DNA from: Sulfurovum sp. FS08-3
GTDB lineage: Bacteria; Campylobacterota; Campylobacteria; Campylobacterales; Sulfurovaceae
NCBI GenBank assembly: GCA_000830175.1
Contig: JQIS01000001.1
Coordinates: 363,959-427,958, forward strand
DNA length: 64,000 bases
Direction of reading: 5' to 3'
Shown: positions 9,853 to 17,671 of the stretch, piece after piece
Numbering within the stretch: position 1 is the stretch's first letter
Layout of the letters: each line of letters starts with the position of its first letter
Notes under the pieces: model-generated
What the model saw: the letters and a program-made list of their open reading frames with translations, nothing else
Told to the model about the DNA's origin: nothing
The model's database searches: none
Position numbers and translations under genes: made by a program

Positions 9853-11367
9853 ATGCCAACAATCAAACAAGTCCAAACCCTAGAGGGTAAGAGTATCGAG
9901 TACATTGACGAAATCATTGGCTCGGGAACGATGAAAGATGTTTACTTTACGACCGATGGCAAACACGCTGTGGCGTTTTTTCGTGAGCCTCTTGATAGCC
10001 ATTCGCTTGAACGCCTTGAGATGATTGTAGGCTCTTATTATGAGGGGATATTCAAAAGCGGACACGGGGAGTATTGGGAGCAGCTCTTTTGTTGGCCCAG
10101 TGCCATTGTAAAAGAGGGTAGCCGATACGGGGTACTCTTGCCCAAATACGATAGGCACTACTTTTTTGAGCATGGTTCGATTAATGGAGATTTTTTGGGT
10201 ATCAAAGGGGGCGAAAAAGAGGGGAAATGGTTCTCAACCCCCACCAACCGCTTTGGACGGCTTGATGAGCGTGAACGGGGCGATTGGCGTATCTATTTGA
10301 GGCTTTGTTTGATGATTGCCCGTAGTGTTCGGCGTATGCACTCAGCGGGATTGGCTCACTCGGATCTCTCCTATAAAAATGTTTTAATCTCCCCTTCATC
10401 GGGTCATGCTTGTATTATTGATGTCGATGGATTGGTTGTGCCTGGTAAATTCCCACCCGATGTTGTGGGTACACCCGATTTTATCGCTCCCGAAGTGGTA
10501 GCTACGACGCATCTAGCCAAAGAACACCCCCAAAGAGTCTTGCCCAGTCGCCACACCGATCGCCACGCTTTAGCGGTGCTTATCTATCAATATCTTTTGC
10601 TTCGTCACCCTTTGCGAGGTCGAAAAATCCACGACGAAGAGGACCCTAGCGTCGATGAGACGTTGGCAATGGGCAAAGAGGCTCTCTTTGTCGAACACCC
10701 CTTTGATGACTCCAACCGCATTGATGCACAATACGCCAAAAAAGAGGAGCAGTTTTGGCACGATACACGCAAACTTCCCTACACTATCACAGGTCCCTAT
10801 CTCTCCAAACTCATGGAACAAGCCTTTATAGAGGGATTGCATGATCCTCACAAACGCCCTACCGCCGATGATTGGGAGAGGGCGCTTATCAAAACTGTAG
10901 ATCTTGTTGTGCCGTGCGAAAACCCCCAATGTATCGCTAAGTGGTATGTTTTTGACAACAAACAAAAGCCCAAATGCCCCTTTTGCGACACCCCCTACCG
11001 TGGGAAACTCCCTGTGATTAATCTCTACTCCGACCGAGGAGGTAATGGCAAATTTATGCCCGATAATCACCGTATTATGATTTACAAAGATCAATCGCTC
11101 TTTGCGTGGCATATCAGTCGTGATGTTATCCCCAATGAGCGTCTTGAGGTCTCCCAAAGTGGTCGAGTGGGGTATTGTATCTATCACAACAACGAGTGGT
11201 TGCTTGTCAATGAGAAGATGGAGGGGCTTTATGACTACAGCAACCCTAGCAACATACAGCAGATAGCAAAAGGCAAAGCAGTCGCCCTAGTGGATGGATT
11301 GCAACTCGTTGTCAAATACAACCACTCCACACGACTGCTTTTGGTACAATTGGTAGAGGGGAGTTGA
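9853..11367 (+). CDS. Protein-kinase-like protein with C-terminal zinc ribbon (TerY-P-type)
   Basis: A 504-residue eukaryotic-like kinase fold. The glycine-rich loop G-S-G-T-M-K-D-V-Y is at 23-31, the catalytic loop H-S-D-L-S-Y-K-N at about 169-176, and a D-V-D-G metal-binding motif (DFG equivalent) at 190-193, followed by G-T-P-D-F-I-A-P-E (APE-type activation segment end). The usual beta-3 lysine (VAIK) is absent: the strand reads A-V-A-F-F. A four-cysteine zinc ribbon (C-x4-C ... C-x2-C) follows near 355-380. From memory, this kinase type is found in TerY-P triads with a vWA protein and a PP2C phosphatase, but neither is nearby here. RBS AGAAGGAG precedes the ATG. The substrate is unknown. 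Confidence 0.75.
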   Translation: MPTIKQVQTLEGKSIEYIDEIIGSGTMKDVYFTTDGKHAVAFFREPLDSHSLERLEMIVGSYYEGIFKSGHGEYWEQLFCWPSAIVKEGSRYGVLLPKYDRHYFFEHGSINGDFLGIKGGEKEGKWFSTPTNRFGRLDERERGDWRIYLRLCLMIARSVRRMHSAGLAHSDLSYKNVLISPSSGHACIIDVDGLVVPGKFPPDVVGTPDFIAPEVVATTHLAKEHPQRVLPSRHTDRHALAVLIYQYLLLRHPLRGRKIHDEEDPSVDETLAMGKEALFVEHPFDDSNRIDAQYAKKEEQFWHDTRKLPYTITGPYLSKLMEQAFIEGLHDPHKRPTADDWERALIKTVDLVVPCENPQCIAKWYVFDNKQKPKCPFCDTPYRGKLPVINLYSDRGGNGKFMPDNHRIMIYKDQSLFAWHISRDVIPNERLEVSQSGRVGYCIYHNNEWLLVNEKMEGLYDYSNPSNIQQIAKGKAVALVDGLQLVVKYNHSTRLLLVQLVEGS

Positions 11368-11407
11368 TTTTGTGACCTTACGCACTTCGAGAGAAATTTG
11401 ATATTTT

Positions 11408-11476
11408 GTAGGTTTGGTATCGCCAAACGATAGATAAAGCATATCAATGGATACGATATATTAACCGTTTGGCGAT
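11408..11476. repeat. GTAGGTTTGG palindromic repeat, copy 1
   Basis: A dyad GTAGGTTTGG-tatcg-CCAAACGA is followed about 40 bases later by CGTTTGGCGAT, an inverted partner of the first arm. It lies between two convergent genes and resembles the larger inverted-repeat element at 25302-25438 and a partial copy near 17203. It could act as a bidirectional transcription end or be a non-autonomous mobile element. Confidence 0.6.
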
Positions 11477-11492
11477 GAAGTACGTTCTTTTG

Positions 11493-12356
11493 CTACTCTT
11501 TGCCTTTGGAGCTAAGATAGATAAAGAGTCCTAGTGCTATCATCAAAATCGAAACCCCACCGATGAGATAGAGGGCGTGAATCATCGCCTCGTAGCTGTG
11601 AATAGCGATTTTGAAGACTACCATAAGGGCTTCGATAAGCAACGCTATAATGATGGTAATGGAGAATTTGATAAGCACCTTGTATTCGCTTTTGCCCGAT
11701 TTGGAGTAGCTTTTGAAAACCACCTCTTGTTCTAGCGAAGTTTTGGCGAGATCAAAGATTGCCAATCCTAACGTAAGGGCGATAACGGGCTTGAAGATGG
11801 ACTCGATAGACATATCGACTTTGACAAAAACCGAATGAAAAAACTCCCACACCGAGTAGCCCAGCGTAAAAAGAGCCAATCCCATCATGATAATGCCTGT
11901 AATGATATAAAACCCTTTGGTCATAACGTTAAACTCTTTGTGAATCTCCATAAGCCCCAAGCGTTGCAACAAAGCGACTAGATTAAAATCCATAAAGTAG
12001 ATACTACCCGCCTCTTGTTTGGCTACGGTAATGCAGGTCTCTCCCGTGGCACTGCTAATGTAGGGTTTGGTAATGGCGAGATTGGATTCATTAAAATCAA
12101 GCTTCTCCATCAAATAGGAGCGGTCTCTGCCTCGTGGTGCTGAACTGCTTTTGGAGCGATAGATGTTGTCTGAGGTTTGTAAAAGAGTCGTCTCATCGCA
12201 AACGTAAATAAGCTCAAGCGAGGGAAATACCGAAAAGAGCTTTTCAAATTGATTGCCTTGACGATCGTGAATTTCGCCCAAATTAAAGATAGTACCTTCT
12301 AAAAAATGCTCTATATCATCAATATGTTCTTTGTAGGTTGCCATAAACTCTTGCAT
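11493..12356 (-). CDS. PDC-sensor-domain membrane protein
   Basis: A 287-residue protein I recognise as a conserved Campylobacterota family. The N-terminal half (about 1-140) is PDC/Cache-like, with the run F-P-S-L-E-L-I-Y-V-C-D and later D-R-S-Y-L, I-T-K-P-Y-I-S and A-T-G-E-T-C-I-T-V. Four predicted membrane helices follow at about 147-172, 184-202, 225-247 and 258-281. There is no signal peptide and no output domain (no HAMP, kinase or cyclase), so a signalling role is only inferred from the fold. It converges with the kinase-like gene and diverges from the potassium channel operon. Confidence 0.65.
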   Translation of the reverse strand: MQEFMATYKEHIDDIEHFLEGTIFNLGEIHDRQGNQFEKLFSVFPSLELIYVCDETTLLQTSDNIYRSKSSSAPRGRDRSYLMEKLDFNESNLAITKPYISSATGETCITVAKQEAGSIYFMDFNLVALLQRLGLMEIHKEFNVMTKGFYIITGIIMMGLALFTLGYSVWEFFHSVFVKVDMSIESIFKPVIALTLGLAIFDLAKTSLEQEVVFKSYSKSGKSEYKVLIKFSITIIIALLIEALMVVFKIAIHSYEAMIHALYLIGGVSILMIALGLFIYLSSKGKE

Positions 12357-12407
12357 CGTCTTTTCCTATTTTTTTGTTTTATTATACACTATTGTTATCT
12401 ATTTTAT

Positions 12408-12560
12408 AATGCTTAGTTGTTTAATTTTAATGCAATCGTATCTTAGCTTTGGTATAATTAAGTTGCAACCCAAGAGCTTTTGTGCTTATGAAGTGTGTTG
12501 CTCCTTTGGCTACGTTTAAGAGAGAATAGCAACCTACGAAGAGGCTTTGAGCGTGGGAAT
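12408..12560 (+). pseudogene. Degenerate copy of the prepilin promoter and 5' end
   Basis: The first 55 bases repeat 14863-14918 (a 26-base core, TTTTAATGCAATCG onward, is identical) and include an extended -10 box TGGTATAAT at 12450-12458. Downstream, the sequence stays collinear with the first ~100 bases of the prepilin gene at 14935. Matching anchors are tgcaa..aagagc..ttt, tgaagt, ctcc.ttg, atagc and ctac.aa..gc.ttga, with small indels. It has no open frame. It therefore looks like an eroded second copy of that gene's start, now forming the leader of the channel operon. Confidence 0.6.
12450..12458 (+). promoter_or_regulatory. Extended -10 promoter of the potassium channel operon
   Basis: TGGTATAAT, an extended -10 hexamer, about 125 bases before the channel start codon. 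An identical upstream block and a near-identical -10 (TGATATAAT) precede the prepilin gene at 14935. The -35 is not a clear match, common in Campylobacterota. Confidence 0.5.
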
Positions 12561-12583
12561 TATGGATGGATAATTAGGAAAAT

Positions 12584-14149
12584 ATGAACAGTGAGTTTTT
12601 GGTAAAGTTCTCTTATGCTTTGGAAGGCTCAAAAAGCTATCATCACATAAAAAGAAAAGTATATGAAATATTAGAAGACCACAATTATAAAAATAAAAAA
12701 TATTTTGATATAGCTATGATTGTTTTGGTTCTTTTTACGGTTATTGCTTTTTTGTATGAGGTGAAGCATAAGCCACCTGCTATTATTGTTGTGATTGAAG
12801 ATATTGCCATTACAATTTTTATTTTAGAGTGGTTGGGGCGTCTATGGGTTAATGGTAATATGCACAATAAAGTTATAAAACACTATTCTCAAGCAAGATT
12901 TATAGACTCTAAGTTTAAATTTCGTGTCGTCTTGTGGGATATTGTGAAAGAAAAATTAGACTTTATCTTCTCTCCTATGTCGATTATCGACCTTTTGAGT
13001 ATCTTGCCCTACTATCGTCCGCTTAGAATTTTAAGAATTTTTATGTTTTTTAGACTCTTTAAGATTTTAAGATATACCAATAGTATTTCGCAATTAGCAA
13101 CGATTTTTGTAGAACGAAAATTTGACTTTTTGACACTTTTGACACTTTTGACACTTTTTGTATTTGTTGTCTTTGCGGGAGCATCGGCTATATATGTTTA
13201 TGAGGGACACAGTAATATTAATGACAAAATAGATAACTTTTTTGATGCTATTTATTGGGCTATCATAACTGTTGCTACGGTTGGGTATGGAGATATCTCT
13301 CCTGTGACGGTTGAAGGAAGAGTAATTACTATTTTTTTGGTATGTTGTAGCTTTATTGTTTTGGCCTTTGGAAATGCTATTATCACTTCGGCAATGTTGC
13401 ATAAATTGGCAAATATGAAAGAGAGCAATTCATTAAAATCCATATCCCAACTTAAAAAATTTCATGTTATTTGTGGTTTTAGTAAATCAGCTAAAGTTTT
13501 ATGCAGAGAGTTAAAAAAGTCAAATGAGCCTTTTATCGTTATAGACAAATTGCCCTCAGCCGATCTTAATTTGCAAGAAGATGAAAGAGGTTATAAGTTT
13601 ATCTACGGTGAAGCATCCTCTCCTCTCTTGATGGAGAGAATTTTTTTGCAAAATAGGGTAAAATCTTTGATAGCGATGAGCAGTAATGATGCCACAAATA
13701 CAGCCATAATATTGAATGCAAAATCAATACAACCAAGTTTGGAGCTTATAAGTATCGTCAATATAACCAAAAATGAGAAAAAACTTCGTCTAGCGGGTGC
13801 GACCAAAACTATCATGATTAATAATCTATCCGCCTATATTGGTGCGGGTTACATCAAACACCCTATCGCTTTTGAGGCCATTGAGAGACTTTTGATTGAA
13901 GACAAAAAGCTTATTATTGAGACTATTGAGGTCAAAAATTCTCAATACAAACAAGAGATGACTATCTTTGAGCTAGATTTTAAAAGATTTAAGATTATAC
14001 TTTTGGGTCTATCGCATCATCATGAGTTTGTATTCAATCCCAAAAAAGATACGATAGTAAAAGCAGATGATATTTTGATAGTTGCAGGGTATGAATCGAG
14101 TATTAAAGCGTTTAAGTTGTATTTCAAATATTTTGGGAGCAAAAAGTGA
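12584..14149 (+). CDS. Voltage-gated-type potassium channel with RCK domains
   Basis: A 521-residue six-helix channel. S4 carries regularly spaced arginines (R-P-L-R-I-L-R-I-F-M-F-F-R-L-F-K). The pore has the potassium selectivity filter T-V-G-Y-G-D at 232-237. After S6, a regulator-of-K-conductance (TrkA-N-like) half starts at F-H-V-I-C-G-F-S and ends in a TrkA-C-like segment. S5 contains L-T-L-L-T-L-L-T-L encoded by three tandem 9-bp units (13130-13156). The partner RCK gene overlaps by GTGA. Likely role: potassium homeostasis or membrane potential control in the inner membrane. RBS AGGAAAAT precedes the ATG. Confidence 0.88.
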   Translation: MNSEFLVKFSYALEGSKSYHHIKRKVYEILEDHNYKNKKYFDIAMIVLVLFTVIAFLYEVKHKPPAIIVVIEDIAITIFILEWLGRLWVNGNMHNKVIKHYSQARFIDSKFKFRVVLWDIVKEKLDFIFSPMSIIDLLSILPYYRPLRILRIFMFFRLFKILRYTNSISQLATIFVERKFDFLTLLTLLTLFVFVVFAGASAIYVYEGHSNINDKIDNFFDAIYWAIITVATVGYGDISPVTVEGRVITIFLVCCSFIVLAFGNAIITSAMLHKLANMKESNSLKSISQLKKFHVICGFSKSAKVLCRELKKSNEPFIVIDKLPSADLNLQEDERGYKFIYGEASSPLLMERIFLQNRVKSLIAMSSNDATNTAIILNAKSIQPSLELISIVNITKNEKKLRLAGATKTIMINNLSAYIGAGYIKHPIAFEAIERLLIEDKKLIIETIEVKNSQYKQEMTIFELDFKRFKIILLGLSHHHEFVFNPKKDTIVKADDILIVAGYESSIKAFKLYFKYFGSKK

Positions 14150-14838
14150 CACAAAAGCGGATTGTTGTCTATGGGTATAACGATTTTACAAAAGAGTTGA
14201 TTGATTTGAGCGATAAGACTCTTTTTGATATCTTAGTGATTGAGCCAAATGGTGAGAATTTTGCAAAAGCTAGAAACAACGGAATTTTGGCTTTAAAATT
14301 ATCCTTGCTTGATGATGAGGAGTTGGAGCAGATAGAGATAACTTCAAGTAATATCAAATCTTTTGTCGTGGCAAGTGAAAATAGTAGCGACAATCTTTTT
14401 GTTACGCTCTCGGCTAGAGCATTAAATCCCGATTTGTCGATCATTGCCCTTAGTGAATCGGAACATAAAAATCAACAATTTTATTTAGCAGGTGCAAATA
14501 TAGTGATCAATCCAACGACTATTTGTGGGCTTCGTATTGCACGATTGATTTCAAAACCTCTTGTTGTAGATTTGTTGGATAATATACTTTTTGGCTCGTA
14601 TGATATCAATTTGCATGAACATATCATAGACAAATATTCAAAACTCAATACGCTAACCATCAATGATGTCGATTTTAATTTTTTCAATCTTATCTTATTG
14701 GGGCTTCAAGATAGAGAGTTGAGTGATAGGTTTATATTTGGTACTTTTGAGCAAAATCATCGACTTGATACCCATGATGTGTTGGTTTTGTTGGGTAGGG
14801 ATGATGACTTTCAAGGCTTTGTGAACTTTTATGCTTAG
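14146..14838 (+). CDS. Stand-alone RCK (TrkA-N/TrkA-C) regulator of the potassium channel
   Basis: A 230-residue soluble protein with two halves: a Rossmann-like nucleotide-binding TrkA-N domain (R-I-V-V-Y-G-Y-N-D-F-T-K-E-L then D-I-L-V-I-E-P-N), and a C-terminal TrkA-C-like domain ending V-L-V-L-L-G-R-D-D. It starts with GTG inside the last codons of the channel gene (GTGA overlap), so the two are translated together. The likely role is as a second gating-ring subunit completing a hetero-octameric RCK ring (inference). The glycine-rich nucleotide motif is degenerate in both proteins. Confidence 0.75.
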   Translation: MTQKRIVVYGYNDFTKELIDLSDKTLFDILVIEPNGENFAKARNNGILALKLSLLDDEELEQIEITSSNIKSFVVASENSSDNLFVTLSARALNPDLSIIALSESEHKNQQFYLAGANIVINPTTICGLRIARLISKPLVVDLLDNILFGSYDINLHEHIIDKYSKLNTLTINDVDFNFFNLILLGLQDRELSDRFIFGTFEQNHRLDTHDVLVLLGRDDDFQGFVNFYA

Positions 14839-14862
14839 AAAATTTTGCCAATCCAAATAAAC

Positions 14863-14918
14863 AATGCTCAATTGCGTGGTTTTAATGCAATCGTATCTTA
14901 GCTTTTGATATAATTAAG
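14863..14918 (+). repeat. Promoter-containing repeat, intact copy
   Basis: Direct repeat of 12408-12462, with an extended -10 TGATATAAT at 14906-14914, placed about 20 bases before the prepilin start codon. The two copies flank the potassium channel operon in the same orientation. Confidence 0.65.
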
Positions 14919-14934
14919 CAAAAAATGGGAATCG

Positions 14935-15534
14935 ATGCAAAACACAAGAGCCTTTACACTGATTGAAGTTCTTATCTCCATTGCACTGTTAGGATTTATC
15001 ATAGCCGTACTCTACAAAAGCCTTGATATGGTTCGCTTTTCCAATCGTCACCTCTACAACGCTTTGCAAACAAGCTCAACCCAAATCAAAGCTATCAATA
15101 CACTCTATCTTGACATTCTCAAATCCGATGGCAATCTCACGATCAAAAACGAGAACGACTTTAGCCGTTTGTGTATCGGCTCTACCCAAAATTCACTCTA
15201 CAATCTCGCCTTTGCAACCGTTTGTTGGGTCGTATCTAAGCAAAACAACCAACTGCTTCGTGTCGAGGGCAATGATTATGAGCTTCCCAGTGCTTATGAT
15301 GAGCCTATTGAAGTCGATGGTATCATGAACGATGTCACTCAATTTAGCGTCGCACACAACGGCGATAAGGTATTGGTGATATTAGCCGCTCAAAAGCTTG
15401 AAGCAATCTCTTTTTTGGTACAAGGCATCAAACCTTCCGCCCCACCCATTCCACCCAATCCAAAAGCCCCCAATGGTCAAAATAAGATAGATACCCAAAA
15501 AGTCGAAAAAGATGCTAAGGATGGACTCTTCTAA
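14935..15534 (+). CDS. Prepilin-type N-terminal cleavage/methylation protein
   Basis: A 199-residue pseudopilin-like protein. The type III signal is at once visible: R-A then F-T-L-I-E-V-L-I-S-I-A-L-L-G-F-I-I-A-V, with Glu at +5 of the mature form and Ala instead of Gly at the cleavage site. The remainder is a short globular domain and a proline-rich tail (P-S-A-P-P-I-P-P-N-P). No paired cysteine is conserved with a known class, so whether it belongs to a type II secretion or pilus machine is unknown. Its stop overlaps the histidine kinase start (TAATG), so the two are co-transcribed from the promoter at 14906-14914. Confidence 0.8.
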   Translation: MQNTRAFTLIEVLISIALLGFIIAVLYKSLDMVRFSNRHLYNALQTSSTQIKAINTLYLDILKSDGNLTIKNENDFSRLCIGSTQNSLYNLAFATVCWVVSKQNNQLLRVEGNDYELPSAYDEPIEVDGIMNDVTQFSVAHNGDKVLVILAAQKLEAISFLVQGIKPSAPPIPPNPKAPNGQNKIDTQKVEKDAKDGLF

Positions 15535-16757
15535 TGCCTTTTAGGGTGCGGTGGATACTCCTTTTTGTGCCGCTTTTTACCTACGCTTTGACCCCTACAC
15601 TTATCCATGAAAAATACAAAGAGTACTTCAAGACCCAAAAAGCCATTACGATGTGCATCGACCCCGATTGGATGCCACTTGAAGCGATTAAAAATAGCAA
15701 AATAGCAGTAGCGTACAATCTTCAAAATGGCAATTTTAAAAATCTTCACACAGCTATCACGCTTCCGTGGTTTCTTCGTTTGGGTTTTGGTGTGCGGATT
15801 GATGATACCGTGCTTTTGGCTATCCTAGAGGAGATTGTGACGCAAACGCCTCAAGCCAAACGTGATGCTATCTTTGGCAAGTGGATTACTGCCAAACCGC
15901 TTGAGAGAGACACAAACTCTCAACTCTTTCGCAATGTTATGTTGGCTTTGTTGGCTATTTTGCTCTTTATTCTCTACCACTACCACAACTCTCGCAAACT
16001 CAACCAAAAACTTCAAGAGAGTCTCGCTATTCAAATCCACGACATTAGACAAAAAGATGCAATCATCTTCCATCAAAACAAATTGGCCTCCATGGGAGAG
16101 ATGATTCAAAACATAGCCCACCAGTGGCGACAACCCCTTGCACAAATCAACTCCGCTATCGGTGCGATTGACAATAGGCTCTATCAAAACAGTCTGTGCG
16201 ATAGGATTATTGAAGAGAAATTGGTTGAGATAGAGAAGATGACGCACTATATGTCTCAAACCATTGATGATTTTCATGGGTTTTTGGATGAAAACAAACA
16301 AAAAGAGTCGTTTAATCTCTACGAAACAATCCAAAAAGCCATTGATATTACCAAAGGTTCACTCGAATCGTGCCAAATTGATATTCGATTGCATTTGGAC
16401 AAAGAGATTGTACTTGTAGGATACCCCAATGAGTTGCTGCACATCTTTGTCGTGCTTCTCTCCAATGCCAAAGAGAGTATTCAAATGCGTGACATTGCCA
16501 ATCCTATCATCACCGTACTGCTTAAACATATCGACAACTTTTTTGAGATTTATCTATGCGACAACGGTGGCGGTATCGACCCCTCCATCGAAGAGAAGAT
16601 ATTTGAACCCTATTTTACGACCAAAGAGAAGCAACAAGGCAGGGGGTTGGGACTCTATATCTCCAAAATGATTATGCAAGAGTCTTTCAAGGGTGATATT
16701 AGGCTTCAAAATAGCCCCAAAGGTGCTTGTTTTATTATTCAATTTCATCAAGACTAA
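15534..16757 (+). CDS. Sensor histidine kinase with a collapsed solute-binding sensor
   Basis: A 407-residue membrane histidine kinase. A signal-like segment is followed by I-T-M-C-I-D-P-D-W-M-P-L-E, the opening of an SBP_bac_3 sensor. This jumps within about 25 residues to G-F-G-V-R-I-D-D-T-V-L-L-A-I-L, normally the last part of that domain. A membrane helix (about 137-150) and the kinase core follow: phospho-acceptor H196 in N-I-A-H-Q-W-R-Q-P-L, N box L-L-S-N-A-K-E, G1 D-N-G-G-G-I and G2 G-R-G-L-G-L-Y. The catalytic part is intact, but the ligand domain has lost well over 100 residues. The partner receiver gene downstream is truncated. Confidence 0.88.
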   Translation: MPFRVRWILLFVPLFTYALTPTLIHEKYKEYFKTQKAITMCIDPDWMPLEAIKNSKIAVAYNLQNGNFKNLHTAITLPWFLRLGFGVRIDDTVLLAILEEIVTQTPQAKRDAIFGKWITAKPLERDTNSQLFRNVMLALLAILLFILYHYHNSRKLNQKLQESLAIQIHDIRQKDAIIFHQNKLASMGEMIQNIAHQWRQPLAQINSAIGAIDNRLYQNSLCDRIIEEKLVEIEKMTHYMSQTIDDFHGFLDENKQKESFNLYETIQKAIDITKGSLESCQIDIRLHLDKEIVLVGYPNELLHIFVVLLSNAKESIQMRDIANPIITVLLKHIDNFFEIYLCDNGGGIDPSIEEKIFEPYFTTKEKQQGRGLGLYISKMIMQESFKGDIRLQNSPKGACFIIQFHQD

Positions 16758-16769
16758 AAAGGAATGCGT

Positions 16770-17063
16770 ATGAATCTTACACAAAACTCCTACACTCTGC
16801 TCTTTGTTGAAGACGAACTGAGTATTCGCACAAACTATGTCGCCTATCTCTCACGTTTTTTTGCAACAATCCATGAAGCAGCCAATGGCAACGAGGCGTA
16901 TAGGCTCTATCGTGAAAAAAAACCCGATATTATGATTGTTGATATTAACATTCCCCAACTCAACGGCATAGAGCTGTTGCAAAAAATCCGAGAACACGAC
17001 CATACTACCCGCAGCAATTCTAACCCAACCTCCAATCTCCAAATAAAAAATAGGATAAAATAA
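16770..17063 (+). pseudogene. Truncated response regulator receiver
   Basis: Encodes the first ~80 residues of a receiver domain: acidic pair in V-E-D-E, phospho-acceptor Asp in I-V-D-I-N-I-P-Q-L-N-G, then L-L-Q-K-I-R-E-H-D. It breaks off into an unrelated tail rich in S, N and T and ends after 97 residues. The conserved Thr/Lys switch residues and any output domain are missing. ATG at 16770 is preferred over 16764 because GGA at 16761-16763 is then correctly spaced. A palindromic repeat region follows at once. It is probably a dead gene, although a single-domain fragment could still be made. Confidence 0.7.
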
Positions 17064-17087
17064 GAAAAAAGGAGTTTTTTAGACTTT

Positions 17088-17110
17088 TTTGGCGGGACTA
17101 AAGTCCCGCT
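17088..17110. repeat. Short palindrome GGCGGGACT...AGTCCCGC
   Basis: GGCGGGACTaaAGTCCCGC is a near-perfect hairpin of 8-bp arms right after the truncated receiver. It has no T-run, so it is not a canonical terminator. It resembles a REP-type element at the break point of the two-component locus. A partial copy of the GTAGGTTTGG repeat lies 100 bases further on (17203-17222). Confidence 0.5.
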
Positions 17111-17261
17111 TCCGAAGTTTTCCCATGTTATTTCACACTCTCGGGAGAGGTGGAGCGAGTAGCAATTTTCATCAGATAATCATTTTGATTTTTGATTTTT
17201 GTAGGTTTGGGATTGTCAAACATTTTTTGATATAATTAATGAAGCCAAAGGAGTAAAAAAA

Positions 17262-17510
17262 ATGCAAAATGTTACTATAAGTATAGAAGAGAGTGCAGTG
17301 GATAAGGTGATGTATCTATTGCGTAATCTTTCAGACATAAAGATACTCTCTTCATCTGCTACTATTGAAAATCAAGAGGAAGATTTATCTTTTGTAGAAG
17401 AGAAAAAGAGGCTACAACAGAGTAAAAGAGATATGGAGAGTGGCACAGTGAAATTACTCTTGGAAAAAGAAGCAGACAATCAGATAGAAGCATTTTTGAG
17501 TCATCTATGA
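17262..17510 (+). CDS. Antitoxin-like protein of a ParE-type module
   Basis: An 82-residue charged protein: an N-terminal beta-rich start (Q-N-V-T-I-S-I-E-E-S) and a long helix with L-R-N-L-S, then a heavily charged C terminus. It is preceded by a -10-like TGATATAATT and an RBS (AAAGGAG) and overlaps the ATG of a broken RelE/ParE-like toxin frame (ATGA, 17507). The size, charge and coupling are typical of small toxin-antitoxin antitoxins. I cannot name the family. It appears intact although its toxin is not. Confidence 0.55.
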   Translation: MQNVTISIEESAVDKVMYLLRNLSDIKILSSSATIENQEEDLSFVEEKKRLQQSKRDMESGTVKLLLEKEADNQIEAFLSHL

Positions 17511-17671
17511 AAATTGTCAAATCATAAGATTATTTGGACTCACTCAAAGATATTCTATATTTTATCGCCCAAGATAGCAAAAGTGCTTCACAAAATTTTT
17601 ATAAAAATATAAATATCAAAATAAGAGAACTGAAACATTTTCCATATAAATACAGAGAATCTATCTATTTC
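17507..17671 (+). pseudogene. ParE/RelE-like toxin remnant
   Basis: Read in one frame, this begins M-K-I-V-K-S, hits an in-frame TAA at 17525-17527, then continues D-Y-L-D-S-L-K-D-I-L-Y-F-I-A-Q-D-S and I-K-I-R-E-L-K-H-F-P-Y-K-Y-R-E-S-I-Y-F. That is the helix-hairpin start and P-x-x-x-R-E-S strand of ParE/RelE toxins. Just after Y-F, the CCTCGTTCCCAT palindromic element begins at 17672, replacing the rest of the gene. Both a nonsense codon and a 3' truncation make it non-functional. Its start overlaps the antitoxin stop, as in intact modules. Confidence 0.75.

Noticed and set aside
10570..11187. 205-residue minus-strand frame inside the kinase-like gene
   Set aside because: Antisense shadow; the sense frame carries kinase motifs and a zinc ribbon.
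13130..13156. CRISPR-like tandem repeat
   Set aside because: Units are 9 bp, contiguous, without spacers and in coding sequence; no CRISPR array is visible in the window.
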